Origin: CAIURC01 sp043777315
GTDB lineage: Bacteria > Verrucomicrobiota > Verrucomicrobiia > Chthoniobacterales > Chthoniobacteraceae
Assembly: GCA_043777315.1 (NCBI GenBank)
Contig: JAYVPW010000061.1
Location: 9,582 to 73,581, forward strand
Length of the DNA stretch: 64,000 nt
Reading direction: 5' to 3'
In this document: one piece after another, positions 24,498 to 32,212 of the stretch
Layout of the letters: the number at the start of each line of letters is the position of its first letter
How positions within the stretch are numbered: the stretch's first letter is position 1
The notes under the pieces: model-generated
Seen by the model: the letters and a program-made list of their open reading frames with translations, nothing else
The model's database searches: none
What the model was told of the DNA's origin: nothing
Program-made: the position numbers and the translations under genes

Positions 24498-25549
24498 TCC
24501 GCGCCATCGACCCGCGTGCTCCGGCCGCTCCGCGCGGCCTCGTAAATCGCGAGGACGAGCGCCACCGAGCGCCGCGCCTCCGCGCCGGGAATCATGGGTG
24601 GACGGCCTTCCAGCAGCGCTCGGGCAAGATCGTGGACGAGCTGCCGGTGGCCCTCGTTGCTCATCGATTTCGCATCCGAAGTGCCGCCTTGGATCGCCGG
24701 CGCGTCGTCTTCGCGCATCACCTCGTCGTCGCCGGATTGCGGTTCGGAAAACTCCCAGCGCACGATGCGATCGTTGACCAAAACGGCGGTCCCGCGTTCG
24801 CCAATGATCTCGATGCGAAGATCGGAACCGGGGTAACAGGAAGTCGCCGCCTCGATGACGCCGAGCGCGCCATTTGGAAACCGCAGCGTCGCCGCGACCG
24901 TGTCCTCGGCCTCGATCCCGGCGTGCGCGAGCGTGCCGTAAAAAGCGGCGACTTCGCGCGGCAGACCGACGAGCCATTGCAGCAGGTCCACGGCGTGAAT
25001 CCCTTGATTCATCAGGGCTCCGCCGCCATCGAGCTTCCACGTCCCCTTCCAATTCGAGGAGTCGTAATAATCCTGTGCGCGCCACCATTTGATGTAGGCG
25101 CTGCACAACGTGAGCCGGCCAAAACGTCCGCTCTCGATTGCCGCTTTCAGCAGTCGCGCGCCGCGCCCGAGCCGCATCTGAAAAACGCCAGCAAGCACGC
25201 CGCCGCCCCGCTCCGCCGCGGCGAGAATGCGGTCCGCCGCCGCGAGACTGACCTCCAACGGTTTCTCGCAGAGCACCGCTTTTCCAGCTTCGAGCAGCGG
25301 CACCGCGGCGTCAGCGTGTGCGCCGCTCGGCGTCGTGACGCAGACCGCGCGAATCGCCGGGTCGGCGACGAGTTCGTCGATGCTCGCCGCCGCGCGGCAA
25401 CCTTCCCGCTGCGCGAATTCGCGGCACCTTTCCGTCCCGCGAGAATAGACGGCAATCAGCCGCGCGTCCGGCGATGCGCGGATCGCGGCAGCATGCACGT
25501 CAGCGATCGTTCCGGTCCCGACGATCGCGAATCCGATGGGTTCATTCAT
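24494..25549 (-). CDS. Gfo/Idh/MocA-family oxidoreductase
   Basis: A 351-residue enzyme with a normal NAD(P) loop (FAIVGTGTIADVHAAAI), the EKP block (AVLCEKPLEVSLAAADRIL) and the conserved DGGGALMNQGIHAVDLLQWL segment that holds the catalytic His. It starts four bases after the collapsed nagB remnant and overlaps the next Gfo/Idh gene by four bases, so the three look like one transcription unit. If the remnant marks an amino-sugar operon, this enzyme may act on an amino-sugar derivative; that is a guess. Confidence 0.9.
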   Translation of the reverse strand: MNEPIGFAIVGTGTIADVHAAAIRASPDARLIAVYSRGTERCREFAQREGCRAAASIDELVADPAIRAVCVTTPSGAHADAAVPLLEAGKAVLCEKPLEVSLAAADRILAAAERGGGVLAGVFQMRLGRGARLLKAAIESGRFGRLTLCSAYIKWWRAQDYYDSSNWKGTWKLDGGGALMNQGIHAVDLLQWLVGLPREVAAFYGTLAHAGIEAEDTVAATLRFPNGALGVIEAATSCYPGSDLRIEIIGERGTAVLVNDRIVRWEFSEPQSGDDEVMREDDAPAIQGGTSDAKSMSNEGHRQLVHDLARALLEGRPPMIPGAEARRSVALVLAIYEAARSGRSTRVDGAE

Positions 25550-25552
25550 GGC

Positions 25553-25990
25553 TCAATCAAGCAGCGAGGCCGCGGCGGAGTCGATGTGCAGAACAGCGCG
25601 CGAATGAGTGCGAAGAATCGACGCCGGGCAAGCCGTCGTGATCTCGCCTCGGATGGTGTCGAACACCGCCTGGGATTTGCGGATGCCCGGCACGACGCAT
25701 GAGATCGCGCGTGCACCGAACAGCGCCGGAATCGTGAGCGTGAGTGCGTGCGTCGGCACGTCCGCGAGCGCGGAAAAGCAGCCGTCGTGGACCTGTTGCT
25801 CGCGGCAGGCGCGGTCGAGTTCGACCCGTTTGATGAGCTGCAAATCTTCAAAATCCGCGACCGGCGGATCGTTGAAAGCGAGGTGTCCATTTTCGCCGAT
25901 GCCCATGCAGCAAAGATCAATCGGCTGTGCGGAAAGCAACGCCGCGTATCGCTCGCATTCGCCCTCGGAGTCGGCGGCATCGGCGGCGAA
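25553..25990 (-). pseudogene. nagB: Glucosamine-6-phosphate deaminase (nagB) C-terminal remnant
   Basis: The frame starts abruptly after a TGA with FAADAADSEGECERYAALLS, then CCMGIGENGHLAFNDPP (the GIGxxGHIAFNEP-type catalytic block) and continues to LHIDSAAASLLD. This equals the C-terminal half of a NagB/6-phosphogluconolactonase-type deaminase. The N-terminal half, including the usual substrate loop, is absent. At 25991 the sequence switches directly to nagA-like coding, so a deletion has joined the two genes. A short internal start could still make about 128 residues, but the product would lack half the active site. Confidence 0.8.
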
Positions 25991-25991
25991 T

Positions 25992-26614
25992 CAGATGCAC
26001 GCCGTCGGGAATGAAGCACGCGGTCAGCTCATCCCGCGCGAGGAGCCGCTGCACGATGTTGTCGTGACGCGGAAGCGTCTGCGGGACGCCATTTCCCAGA
26101 TGCGTGCAGAGCGCGTCGCACCGGCCGCGATGGCGGCGTCGATTTCGGCCTCGGTCGCATTCGTGTGCCCGAGGGAAACCGTCACCCCGCCGCGCGTCAC
26201 TTTGCCGATAAAATCCGCGCTCCCCGCCCATTCCGGCGCGAGCGTGACGAGCCGGATGTTTCCTCCTGCCGCCGCTTGCATTTTGTCGAAATCCGCGAGG
26301 TCCGGCGCGCGCTGCAACGTCGTGGAATGCGCTCCGCAATAGCCTTCGATCGGGCTCAAAAACGGCCCTTCGAGATGATAGCCGCAGATTGTTTCGGCGA
26401 TCGCCGAATCCGCCTGCCGATGCTTTTCCACGCGCTGGAACTTCCCGCAAAGCGCGTCGATTTCATCGCTGATCAGAGTCAGGAAAATGCGCTGCGTCTC
26501 GTGCGTTCTCAGCGCATCGACCGCACGGCGAAGATCGGTTTGGGATAAATCTCCGCTTTGAAAATCGACTCCGGCAAACCCGTTCACCTGCAAGTCGAAC
26601 AGCGAATGCAGCAT
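25992..26614 (-). pseudogene. nagA: N-acetylglucosamine-6-phosphate deacetylase (nagA) remnant, frameshifted and truncated
   Basis: From the ATG at 26614: MLHSLFDLQVNGFAGVDFQ (amidohydrolase start), YHLEGPFLSPIEGYCGAHS with the metal-binding EGPF block, and VTVSLGHTNATEAEIDAAIAAGAT with the HTNA block. Around 26111-26117 two extra bases shift the frame. The other frame continues CTHLGNGVPQTLPRHDNI and ELTACFIPDGVHL, then ends at the junction with nagB. The C-terminal part, with the last metal/substrate residues, is missing. NagA deacetylates GlcNAc-6-P before NagB. Both lesions make this a non-functional locus unless the sequence is in error. Confidence 0.8.
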
Positions 26615-26640
26615 CGGGGAAAGGTGCGGTTTCAGGATTT

Positions 26641-26721
26641 CTCTTCGTCTTTTTCTCCATCTCCATCTTCGTCCATCGGGGAGCAGAAGATGAAGATGGA
26701 GATGAAGAAAAAGACGAAGAG
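26641..26721. repeat. Long purine/pyrimidine inverted repeat
   Basis: Thirty-base arms at 26641-26670 and 26692-26721 are complementary except for one position, with a 21-base loop. One arm is almost pure pyrimidine (C/T plus one G per repeat), the other almost pure purine, built on GAAGATGGAGAT and GAAAAAGACGAAGAG. It lies between the stop of citrate synthase (26727) and the start of the nagA remnant (26614). No T-run follows on either strand, so it is not a standard terminator. Confidence 0.85.
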
Positions 26722-26726
26722 GGGAT

Positions 26727-27851
26727 TCAGCGCTCGCCGATTGGCACCACTTTTCGCCCGACTGCCGGGCCGACGTATTCGCTGAGCGGGCGGAAGAGGC
26801 GGTTGTCCGCGAGCTGCTCGAGCACGTGCGCGGTCCAGCCGGACATGCGGGAGATCGCGAAGATCGGGGTGAACAAATCGGTCGGAACGCCGAGCGAATA
26901 ATAGACGGTCGCCGAGTAGAAATCGACGTTCGCATTCAGCCCTTTCTGCTCCTTCATGATCGTCGCGATACGCTCGGACATCTGAATCCATTTCGCATCG
27001 CCGAGCTGCTCGGAAAGCTTGATCGCCATCGCTTTCAGATGCGGCGCGCGCGGGTCGAGCACTTTGTAAACGCGGTGCCCGATGCCCATGATTTTCTTCT
27101 TTTGCGCGAGCGCGTCTTCGATCCACGCATCGACTTTGTCGAGCGAGCCAATCTCCTGAAGCATGTGAATGACACCCTCATTCGCGCCGCCGTGCAGCGG
27201 GCCTTTCAGCGCGCCGATCGCCGCGCTGATCGCGGAATACATGTCGGACAAAGTGGACGCGACGACGCGCGCGGTGAAGGTCGAGGCGTTGAAGCCGTGC
27301 TCGGCGTGGAGCACGAACGCCACGTCGAGCGTCTGCGTCGCCTCGGCCGTCGGCTCTTCGCCATTCGCGAGCCAGAGAAAGTGCGCGGCCTCGCTGAGAT
27401 CTTTGCGGATCGGCGGGAATTCCAGCCCGAGTCGCGCGCGGTGAAAGTAGGCGGCGACGATTCCAATTTGCGCGACCAGCTTGATCGCGATGGCCTGATT
27501 GTCGTCCATCGCGAGGCCAGGCCGGACGGTCGGATAGCAGCCGAGCATGCTCACGACGGTGCGCATGATGTCGATCGGCGCGGCAGTCTTCGGAGCGTTG
27601 CGGATGAAGGTGAGGACGCCATCCGGCAGCTCGCGTTCCGCCCTCAGCGCGGTGGTCAAAGTTTCGAGTTCTCGCTGAGTCGGCAGATGTCCGTGCCAGA
27701 GCAAATGCACCACTTCCTCGTAGCTCACTTTTCCCGCGAGCTCGTTGATGTCGTAGCCGCGGTAAATGAGCTGGCCGATGTCGCCGCGGACGTCGCCGAC
27801 ACGGGTTTCAGCGGCGATGATTCCTTCGAGTCCTCTGGAAATGACGGGCAT
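26727..27851 (-). CDS. gltA: Citrate synthase
   Basis: A 374-residue dimer-type enzyme that condenses acetyl-CoA and oxaloacetate at the entry of the TCA cycle. The catalytic residues are visible: His in GALKGPLHGGANEGVIH, His in KIMGIGHRVYKVLDPRAP, and Asp in NANVDFYSATVYYSLGVP. Length fits the short, Gram-positive-like citrate/2-methylcitrate synthase class, so activity on propionyl-CoA is possible. Start MPVISRGLEG at 27851 is chosen; the upstream in-frame stretch is unlike citrate synthase. The sucCD genes lie 2-4 kb away on the same strand. Confidence 0.94.
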   Translation of the reverse strand: MPVISRGLEGIIAAETRVGDVRGDIGQLIYRGYDINELAGKVSYEEVVHLLWHGHLPTQRELETLTTALRAERELPDGVLTFIRNAPKTAAPIDIMRTVVSMLGCYPTVRPGLAMDDNQAIAIKLVAQIGIVAAYFHRARLGLEFPPIRKDLSEAAHFLWLANGEEPTAEATQTLDVAFVLHAEHGFNASTFTARVVASTLSDMYSAISAAIGALKGPLHGGANEGVIHMLQEIGSLDKVDAWIEDALAQKKKIMGIGHRVYKVLDPRAPHLKAMAIKLSEQLGDAKWIQMSERIATIMKEQKGLNANVDFYSATVYYSLGVPTDLFTPIFAISRMSGWTAHVLEQLADNRLFRPLSEYVGPAVGRKVVPIGER

Positions 27852-28023
27852 GGTTTTGGTGGGGTGAGTGAGGTTGGGAGTGGAAAAAACAGACGTTGCG
27901 ATCTCCCGCACGGGCCGTCCCGCCGATGATCGAGCCGAAGATTCGCGACCCGCGCGCGCCGCATCAAGCGCGAAGGCGCGCGAAATCGGAATTGCCTCGC
28001 CGAATGCAGCGAAAATCGGAATT

Positions 28024-28083
28024 GACCGCGGATTTCGCGGATGAACGCGGATGTCGGAATCTTCCTCCGCGCAATCCGCGGTT
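28024..28083. repeat. Inverted repeat related to the ACGGA family (family 2)
   Basis: GACCGCGGATTTCGCGGA (28024-28041) and TCCGCGCAATCCGCGGTT (28066-28083) are an imperfect inverted repeat. GCGGA recurs at 28028, 28037 and 28047, echoing the helical-turn spacing of the 15401-15491 element. The rest of the 250-bp gap (27852-28107) between gltA and the Uma2 gene holds a short direct repeat (AAATCGGAATTG twice) and no gene. Confidence 0.65.
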
Positions 28084-28107
28084 CGCCCCCTCCAACCCGC
28101 AGTCCGC

Positions 28108-28671
28108 TCAGGCAAATAGCGCGCCGAGATCGACGCGCACCGCCGGGACCGCGAGGCATTCGAGCACGTCGGGAGCGGAGATCGTCACGCACTCCGCGTA
28201 GCCCTCCGCGCCGAGTCCACGATAAACCTCCACCGCCCGCTGCCGGGCGAGCACGATCCAGTATTCCTTCACGCCCGCCTCAGCAAAAAGCGACACGTTC
28301 GCCCGATCCAGCGCCACGCTCGAAACGGCGACTTCGACGACGAGCTCTGCGGTTGTCGGATGCGCGTGTGCGAAGTCTTCGTCGTTACCGATCATCACCG
28401 AAATATCAGGCTCCGGCTCGGAGTCGCGGAAGGTAAGTGGGTCCTCCTTACGTGCGACGTAGCTTTCAGGCAGTCGCAGGGATAGCATTTTGAAAAGGCG
28501 ATTCACGATCGAAGCATGAAGTGGTGATCGGGACATTTTTTCGATGACAATTCCGCGGATCAGCTCAGTCCGGCGTCCGTTCTCGTTGAACTCCCCAAGC
28601 TGATGATATTCCGCGACTGACAGCCGCGACACACGTTGCCGGACTTCGGGAATTTCGAGGATGGCGGTCAT
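28108..28671 (-). CDS. Uma2-family (DUF820) putative restriction endonuclease
   Basis: A 187-residue PD-(D/E)XK-like nuclease. Features of the family are LSVAEYHQLGEFNENGRRTELIRG near the start, SEPEPDISVMIG with the first acidic residue, ELVVEVAVSS where the E-x-K-like pair would sit (K replaced, EVA), and LFAEAGVKEYWIVL near the end. Uma2 proteins are common in Cyanobacteria, Planctomycetes and Verrucomicrobiota with no proven role. The start at 28671 fits the usual short N-terminus. A second Uma2 gene is at 46.3-46.9 kb. Confidence 0.88.
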   Translation of the reverse strand: MTAILEIPEVRQRVSRLSVAEYHQLGEFNENGRRTELIRGIVIEKMSRSPLHASIVNRLFKMLSLRLPESYVARKEDPLTFRDSEPEPDISVMIGNDEDFAHAHPTTAELVVEVAVSSVALDRANVSLFAEAGVKEYWIVLARQRAVEVYRGLGAEGYAECVTISAPDVLECLAVPAVRVDLGALFA

Positions 28672-28787
28672 GTTCAGAACGTAGGCCTCGACCGCTTGTC
28701 TGTCATTTGCGGAAGGAGCATCACGATCCGCGAATGAATCATAAGAGATCTGGCTTGGAAATTCCCGGATGGCGATGGACGTGGCCG

Positions 28788-29696
28788 CTACGCTTTACCC
28801 CAATGCCTCAGCAGCGTGTCGGCCATGACGGAGGGCGTCTCGGCGACCGCGATGCCGGCGGCGCGGAGGGCCGCGATTTTGTCGGCGGCGGTTCCTTTTC
28901 CGCCGGAAACGATCGCGCCGGCGTGGCCCATGCGGCGGCCGGGAGGCGCGGTGGCTCCAGCGATGAATCCGGCGATCGGCTTGCGGCAATGCTCGGCAGC
29001 CCAGGCGGCGGCTTGTTCTTCGGCGTCGCCGCCGATTTCGCCGATCATGATGATCGCCTCGGTCTCGGGGTCGTCGTTGAACATTTTCAGGACATCGAGG
29101 TGCGAGGTGCCGTTGACCGGATCGCCGCCGATGCCGACGCACGTCGATTGGCCGAAGCCGCGCGAGGTGAGCTGCCAGACGGCTTCATAAGTCAGCGTGC
29201 CGCTGCGCGAGACGACGCCGACGTTCCCTTTTTTGTGAATGTAGCCGGGCGCGATTCCGATGCGGCAGCCGCCGTGCGACTGCGGGCCGGTGCCGGGCGT
29301 GACGAGGCCGGGGCAGTTCGGGCCGATGAGCCGCGTCTTCGCGTCGCGCATCGCGGCTTTGACGCGGACCATGTCGTTGATGGGGATGCCTTCCGTGATC
29401 GCGACGACCAGATCGAGGCCGGCCGCGACGCTCTCGAGGATGGCGTCCGCGGCGAATGCGGGCGGGACGAAAATCACGGAAACCGTCGCGCCGGTCTGGT
29501 GCGCGGCGTCGCCGACGGTGTCGAAGATCGGCACCTTTTTCTCGCCGTGCTCAAAGGTCTGCCCGCCTTTTCCGGGTGTGACTCCGGCGACGAGTTGCGT
29601 GCCGTAATCGAGCGAAAGTCTCGCATGCCGCGAGCCGAAGTCGCCGGTGATGCCTTGAACGAGGATGCGGGTTTGGGGAGTGACGAGGATGGCCAT
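28788..29696 (-). CDS. sucD: Succinyl-CoA ligase, alpha subunit
   Basis: A 302-residue enzyme that with SucC interconverts succinyl-CoA and succinate with nucleotide phosphorylation. QGITGDFGSRHARLSLDYG holds the CoA-binding loop. GRRMGHAGAIVSGGKGTAADK contains the phosphohistidine region (GHAGA), and IGPNCPGLVTPG is also conserved. It is preceded, 12 bp away, by a VOC protein rather than directly by sucC, which is unusual (see sucC). The Uma2 gene follows 116 bp downstream. Confidence 0.96.
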   Translation of the reverse strand: MAILVTPQTRILVQGITGDFGSRHARLSLDYGTQLVAGVTPGKGGQTFEHGEKKVPIFDTVGDAAHQTGATVSVIFVPPAFAADAILESVAAGLDLVVAITEGIPINDMVRVKAAMRDAKTRLIGPNCPGLVTPGTGPQSHGGCRIGIAPGYIHKKGNVGVVSRSGTLTYEAVWQLTSRGFGQSTCVGIGGDPVNGTSHLDVLKMFNDDPETEAIIMIGEIGGDAEEQAAAWAAEHCRKPIAGFIAGATAPPGRRMGHAGAIVSGGKGTAADKIAALRAAGIAVAETPSVMADTLLRHWGKA

Positions 29697-29708
29697 GAAA
29701 AAAAGGAA

Positions 29709-30080
29709 TTAGTGATTGTGCGGCTTGCGTTTGTGGATGCAGAGCGAGTTGCCGTCGGGGTCGAAAATCATCGCCATGTGGCAGACCGGTGTCGGCATCG
29801 GCTCGATGCGGAACTTCACGCCTGCGGCGCGCAGCTCCTCGATCGCGACGTCGAAGTCCTCGACCTCGAGCGCCACGCTGCAACCGTCCGGATTCGGCTT
29901 GAACGACTCGTGGGCGCCGATGGCCAGCGTGTGCGGCCCGATCTCGTATTCGACCCACCCGCCCGTGTCACTGAGGTGTTCCATTCCGGGCTTTAAGCCG
30001 AGCAAGCCTTCGTAAAAAGCGCGGGCCCGCGGGAGATCGGTGACGGCGTAGCAGGAGAACGCGACTTCGAGAATTTTCAT
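29709..30080 (-). CDS. VOC (glyoxalase/bleomycin-resistance) superfamily protein
   Basis: A 123-residue single VOC domain: MKILEVAFSCYAVTDLPRARAFYEGLLGL at the start, VSLRC-free middle EYEIGPHTLAIG, and AMIFDPDGNSLCIHKRK at the end, which is the paired beta-alpha-beta pattern of the fold. Such proteins bind a metal and act on small electrophiles, or only bind ligands; the substrate cannot be told here. The start overlaps the stop of the nucleotidyltransferase gene (ATGA). It sits in the operon between sucC and sucD. Confidence 0.87.
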   Translation of the reverse strand: MKILEVAFSCYAVTDLPRARAFYEGLLGLKPGMEHLSDTGGWVEYEIGPHTLAIGAHESFKPNPDGCSVALEVEDFDVAIEELRAAGVKFRIEPMPTPVCHMAMIFDPDGNSLCIHKRKPHNH

Positions 30081-30604
30081 GGTTCAGGAGTTGGCGGAGG
30101 ACGATGCGGGGTTCGGGCGCTCTTTCGAATTGCGTCCAATTGAACAACGGCAGCCCGGTCATGCTCCCGACCGGCGATTTGTTTGGCGGCGATCAGCGCG
30201 TCGATATCGATCATGAGAAAGTCCGCGTTTGGAACATGGACATGCACGCTGCGCGCTCGAACCTCGTCAAAACCACCGATCCCCTCCACATGACCCAGGA
30301 AATCGACGCGACCGATGTCCGTTCCGATGTAAAGATTTTTCAACCCGCGATGGAACGTCTCGGTGACGACGAATGGCAGGTTTTGAGGAGTGAGCTGGTG
30401 ATACGGGTGGAGGTCGGCAAGCGCGTTTACGATCCGCTTCAAGTTTTCCGCCGTGAACGGACAGCAGACATCGACGTCTTTCGTCATCAGGCTGACGCCG
30501 TACAAGATGGCGGCGTAGCCGCCGATGAGGACGAACTCGACCTCGGAATCGACGAGCCGTTTGATGATCGCTTCGAGATCAGACGTGCGCGCCAATTTTC
30601 GCAT
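30077..30604 (-). CDS. Nucleotidyltransferase-like protein
   Basis: A 175-residue protein with the polymerase-beta-type motif: VEFVLIGGYAAILYGVSLMTKDVDVCC, i.e. G-G-x-A...T-K-D-V-D, in which the paired Asp residues would bind metal. The rest (LKRIVNALADLHPY, DFLGHVEGIGGFDEV, MIDIDALIAAKQIAGREHD) matches the MNT/nucleotidyltransferase group found in many small stand-alone genes and toxin-antitoxin-like modules. Start 30604 (MRKLARTSDLEA) is chosen; an in-frame upstream ATG near 30667 runs through the neighbouring gene. It overlaps a 74-residue partner upstream by 26 bases. Confidence 0.82.
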   Translation of the reverse strand: MRKLARTSDLEAIIKRLVDSEVEFVLIGGYAAILYGVSLMTKDVDVCCPFTAENLKRIVNALADLHPYHQLTPQNLPFVVTETFHRGLKNLYIGTDIGRVDFLGHVEGIGGFDEVRARSVHVHVPNADFLMIDIDALIAAKQIAGREHDRAAVVQLDAIRKSARTPHRPPPTPEP

Positions 30605-30803
30605 TTTGAAGCAACCATTCCACCTGCCGGAGCGCGGCGCGATGTTCCCGGATTCGTTGTTCAACACCGCTCGCCAGCGTCCCAGCGACGAGCGTCATGT
30701 CCCAGTCCCTCGCTGCTTCAATCCACGCATCGTTTCGATCGTCAACCTCGCAAGGCGCAAGCAATTGCTCGGAAAGTTTTGCGGAGTTTGACCTCGGATT
30801 CAT
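30579..30803 (-). CDS. Small protein paired with the nucleotidyltransferase
   Basis: A 74-residue protein (MNPRSNSAKLSEQLLAPCEV, NDAWIEAARDWDMTLVAGTL, RIREHRAALRQVEWLLQNAK) with a Trp-rich helical centre. It starts 11 bp after sucC and its end overlaps the nucleotidyltransferase start by 26 bases. Arrangement and length resemble small partners of nucleotidyltransferase modules, such as HEPN-like helpers, but no RX4-6H motif is clear. Function unknown. The tight spacing on both sides supports a real gene. Confidence 0.6.
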   Translation of the reverse strand: MNPRSNSAKLSEQLLAPCEVDDRNDAWIEAARDWDMTLVAGTLASGVEQRIREHRAALRQVEWLLQNAKIGAHV

Positions 30804-30813
30804 GCGCAGAAAT

Positions 30814-32001
30814 TTACGCCGCTTTCACTGCCGCGACCACTTTCGCCGCGGCGTCGGCGAGGTCGGTGCCGGAGATGATGGTGAGGCCGCTGTCGGCGAG
30901 GGTTTGCTTGCCCGCGGCGACGTTGTTGCCCTCGAGGCGGACGACGAGCGGGATGGAAATGTGCGTCTCGCGGGCGGCGGCGACGATGCCGTTGGCGATC
31001 ACGTTGCAGTCCATGATGCCGCCGAAAATATTGACGAGGATGCCCTCCACTTTCGGGTCGCTGAGGATGATCTGAAATGCGCTGGTGACCTGCTCTTTCG
31101 TCGCGCCGCCGCCGACATCGAGGAAGTTCGCGGGGCTGCCGCCGCAGTGGCCGATGATGTCCATCGTGGCCATCGCGAGGCCGGCGCCGTTGACGAGGCA
31201 GGCGATGTTTCCGTCGAGGCCGATGTAGTTCAGCGCGTGCTCGCTGGCGGCGACTTCGCGCGGGTCTTCCTCGGATTTGTCGCGCATGGCCACGATCTCG
31301 GGCTGCCGGTAAAGCGCGTTGTCGTCGAAGTTGAATTTGGCATCGAGCGCGAGGAGCTGGCCGTCCGGCGTGACGACGAGCGGATTGATTTCGATCTGCG
31401 AGCAGTCGCGCTCGAGGAAGAGCTTGAACGTCGCGAGAAAGAGCTTCGTCGCCTGCGTCATCAGCTTGCCTTTGAGCCCGAGCGCCGCGGCGATTTTGCG
31501 CGTCTGGTGCGCCTGCAAGCCGAGCAGCGGATGCACCGGTTCGCGCATGATTTTCTCCGGCGAATGCTCGGCGACGTGCTCGATGTCCATCCCGCCTGCG
31601 GTGCTCGCGATGACGACCGGCGCGCTGCTCGCGCGGTCGAGCAAGATGGCGAAGTAAAGCTCGCGCTCGATGTCCACCGCCTCGACGACGAGAAGCTTGC
31701 TGACGAGCTTCCCCTCCGGCCCGGTCTGATGCGTCACGAGCGTCTGCCCGAGCATTTTTTCCGCGATCTCGCGCGCCTGTTCCGGCGTGTCGCAGAGATG
31801 CACGCCGCCTTGAAATCCATTTGTGAAAGTGCCCTTCCCGCGACCGCCGGCGTGGATCTGCGCTTTGACGACGATCTTCTTCCCGGCAAGGCTGCGAGCC
31901 ACTTCCGCGGCTTCGTCGGCAGTGGAAACGACGCGCCCTTTCGAGCTCGCGACGCCAAATTTTTCGAAGAGTTCGCGGGCCTGGTATTCGTGGATGTTCA
32001 T
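30814..32001 (-). CDS. sucC: Succinyl-CoA ligase, beta subunit
   Basis: A 395-residue ATP-grasp enzyme starting MNIHEYQARELFEKFG. Conserved blocks include KAQIHAGGRGKGTF, SKLLVVEAVDIERELYF, IEINPLVVTPDGQLLALDAK and LVNGAGLAMATMDIIGHCGGSPANFLD. Length matches SucC. SucD normally follows directly, but here three genes (74-residue protein, nucleotidyltransferase, VOC protein) lie between, tightly packed and on the same strand, so one transcript probably still carries both subunits. The start at 32001 is chosen over an in-frame codon at 32028 because it matches the family. Confidence 0.96.
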   Translation of the reverse strand: MNIHEYQARELFEKFGVASSKGRVVSTADEAAEVARSLAGKKIVVKAQIHAGGRGKGTFTNGFQGGVHLCDTPEQAREIAEKMLGQTLVTHQTGPEGKLVSKLLVVEAVDIERELYFAILLDRASSAPVVIASTAGGMDIEHVAEHSPEKIMREPVHPLLGLQAHQTRKIAAALGLKGKLMTQATKLFLATFKLFLERDCSQIEINPLVVTPDGQLLALDAKFNFDDNALYRQPEIVAMRDKSEEDPREVAASEHALNYIGLDGNIACLVNGAGLAMATMDIIGHCGGSPANFLDVGGGATKEQVTSAFQIILSDPKVEGILVNIFGGIMDCNVIANGIVAAARETHISIPLVVRLEGNNVAAGKQTLADSGLTIISGTDLADAAAKVVAAVKAA

Positions 32002-32212
32002 TGGAAAAAATTCGTGCTTCCGGCGCACGGCCGAAGACGTTTTTGCGTTGTAAGAATCCGCCGCGTACTCGGCAACGGAATTCCAATTTTTCGAGCTCAG
32101 GTGAATCGGGAATCACTCCGCCGTGATCGCGACAAGGAATGGCGCGGCGTCCGTTTTCGCGGAGAGGAAGCCAATGAAATTCACAGCCATCTCCGGGTGC
32201 GGACTTGCCACT

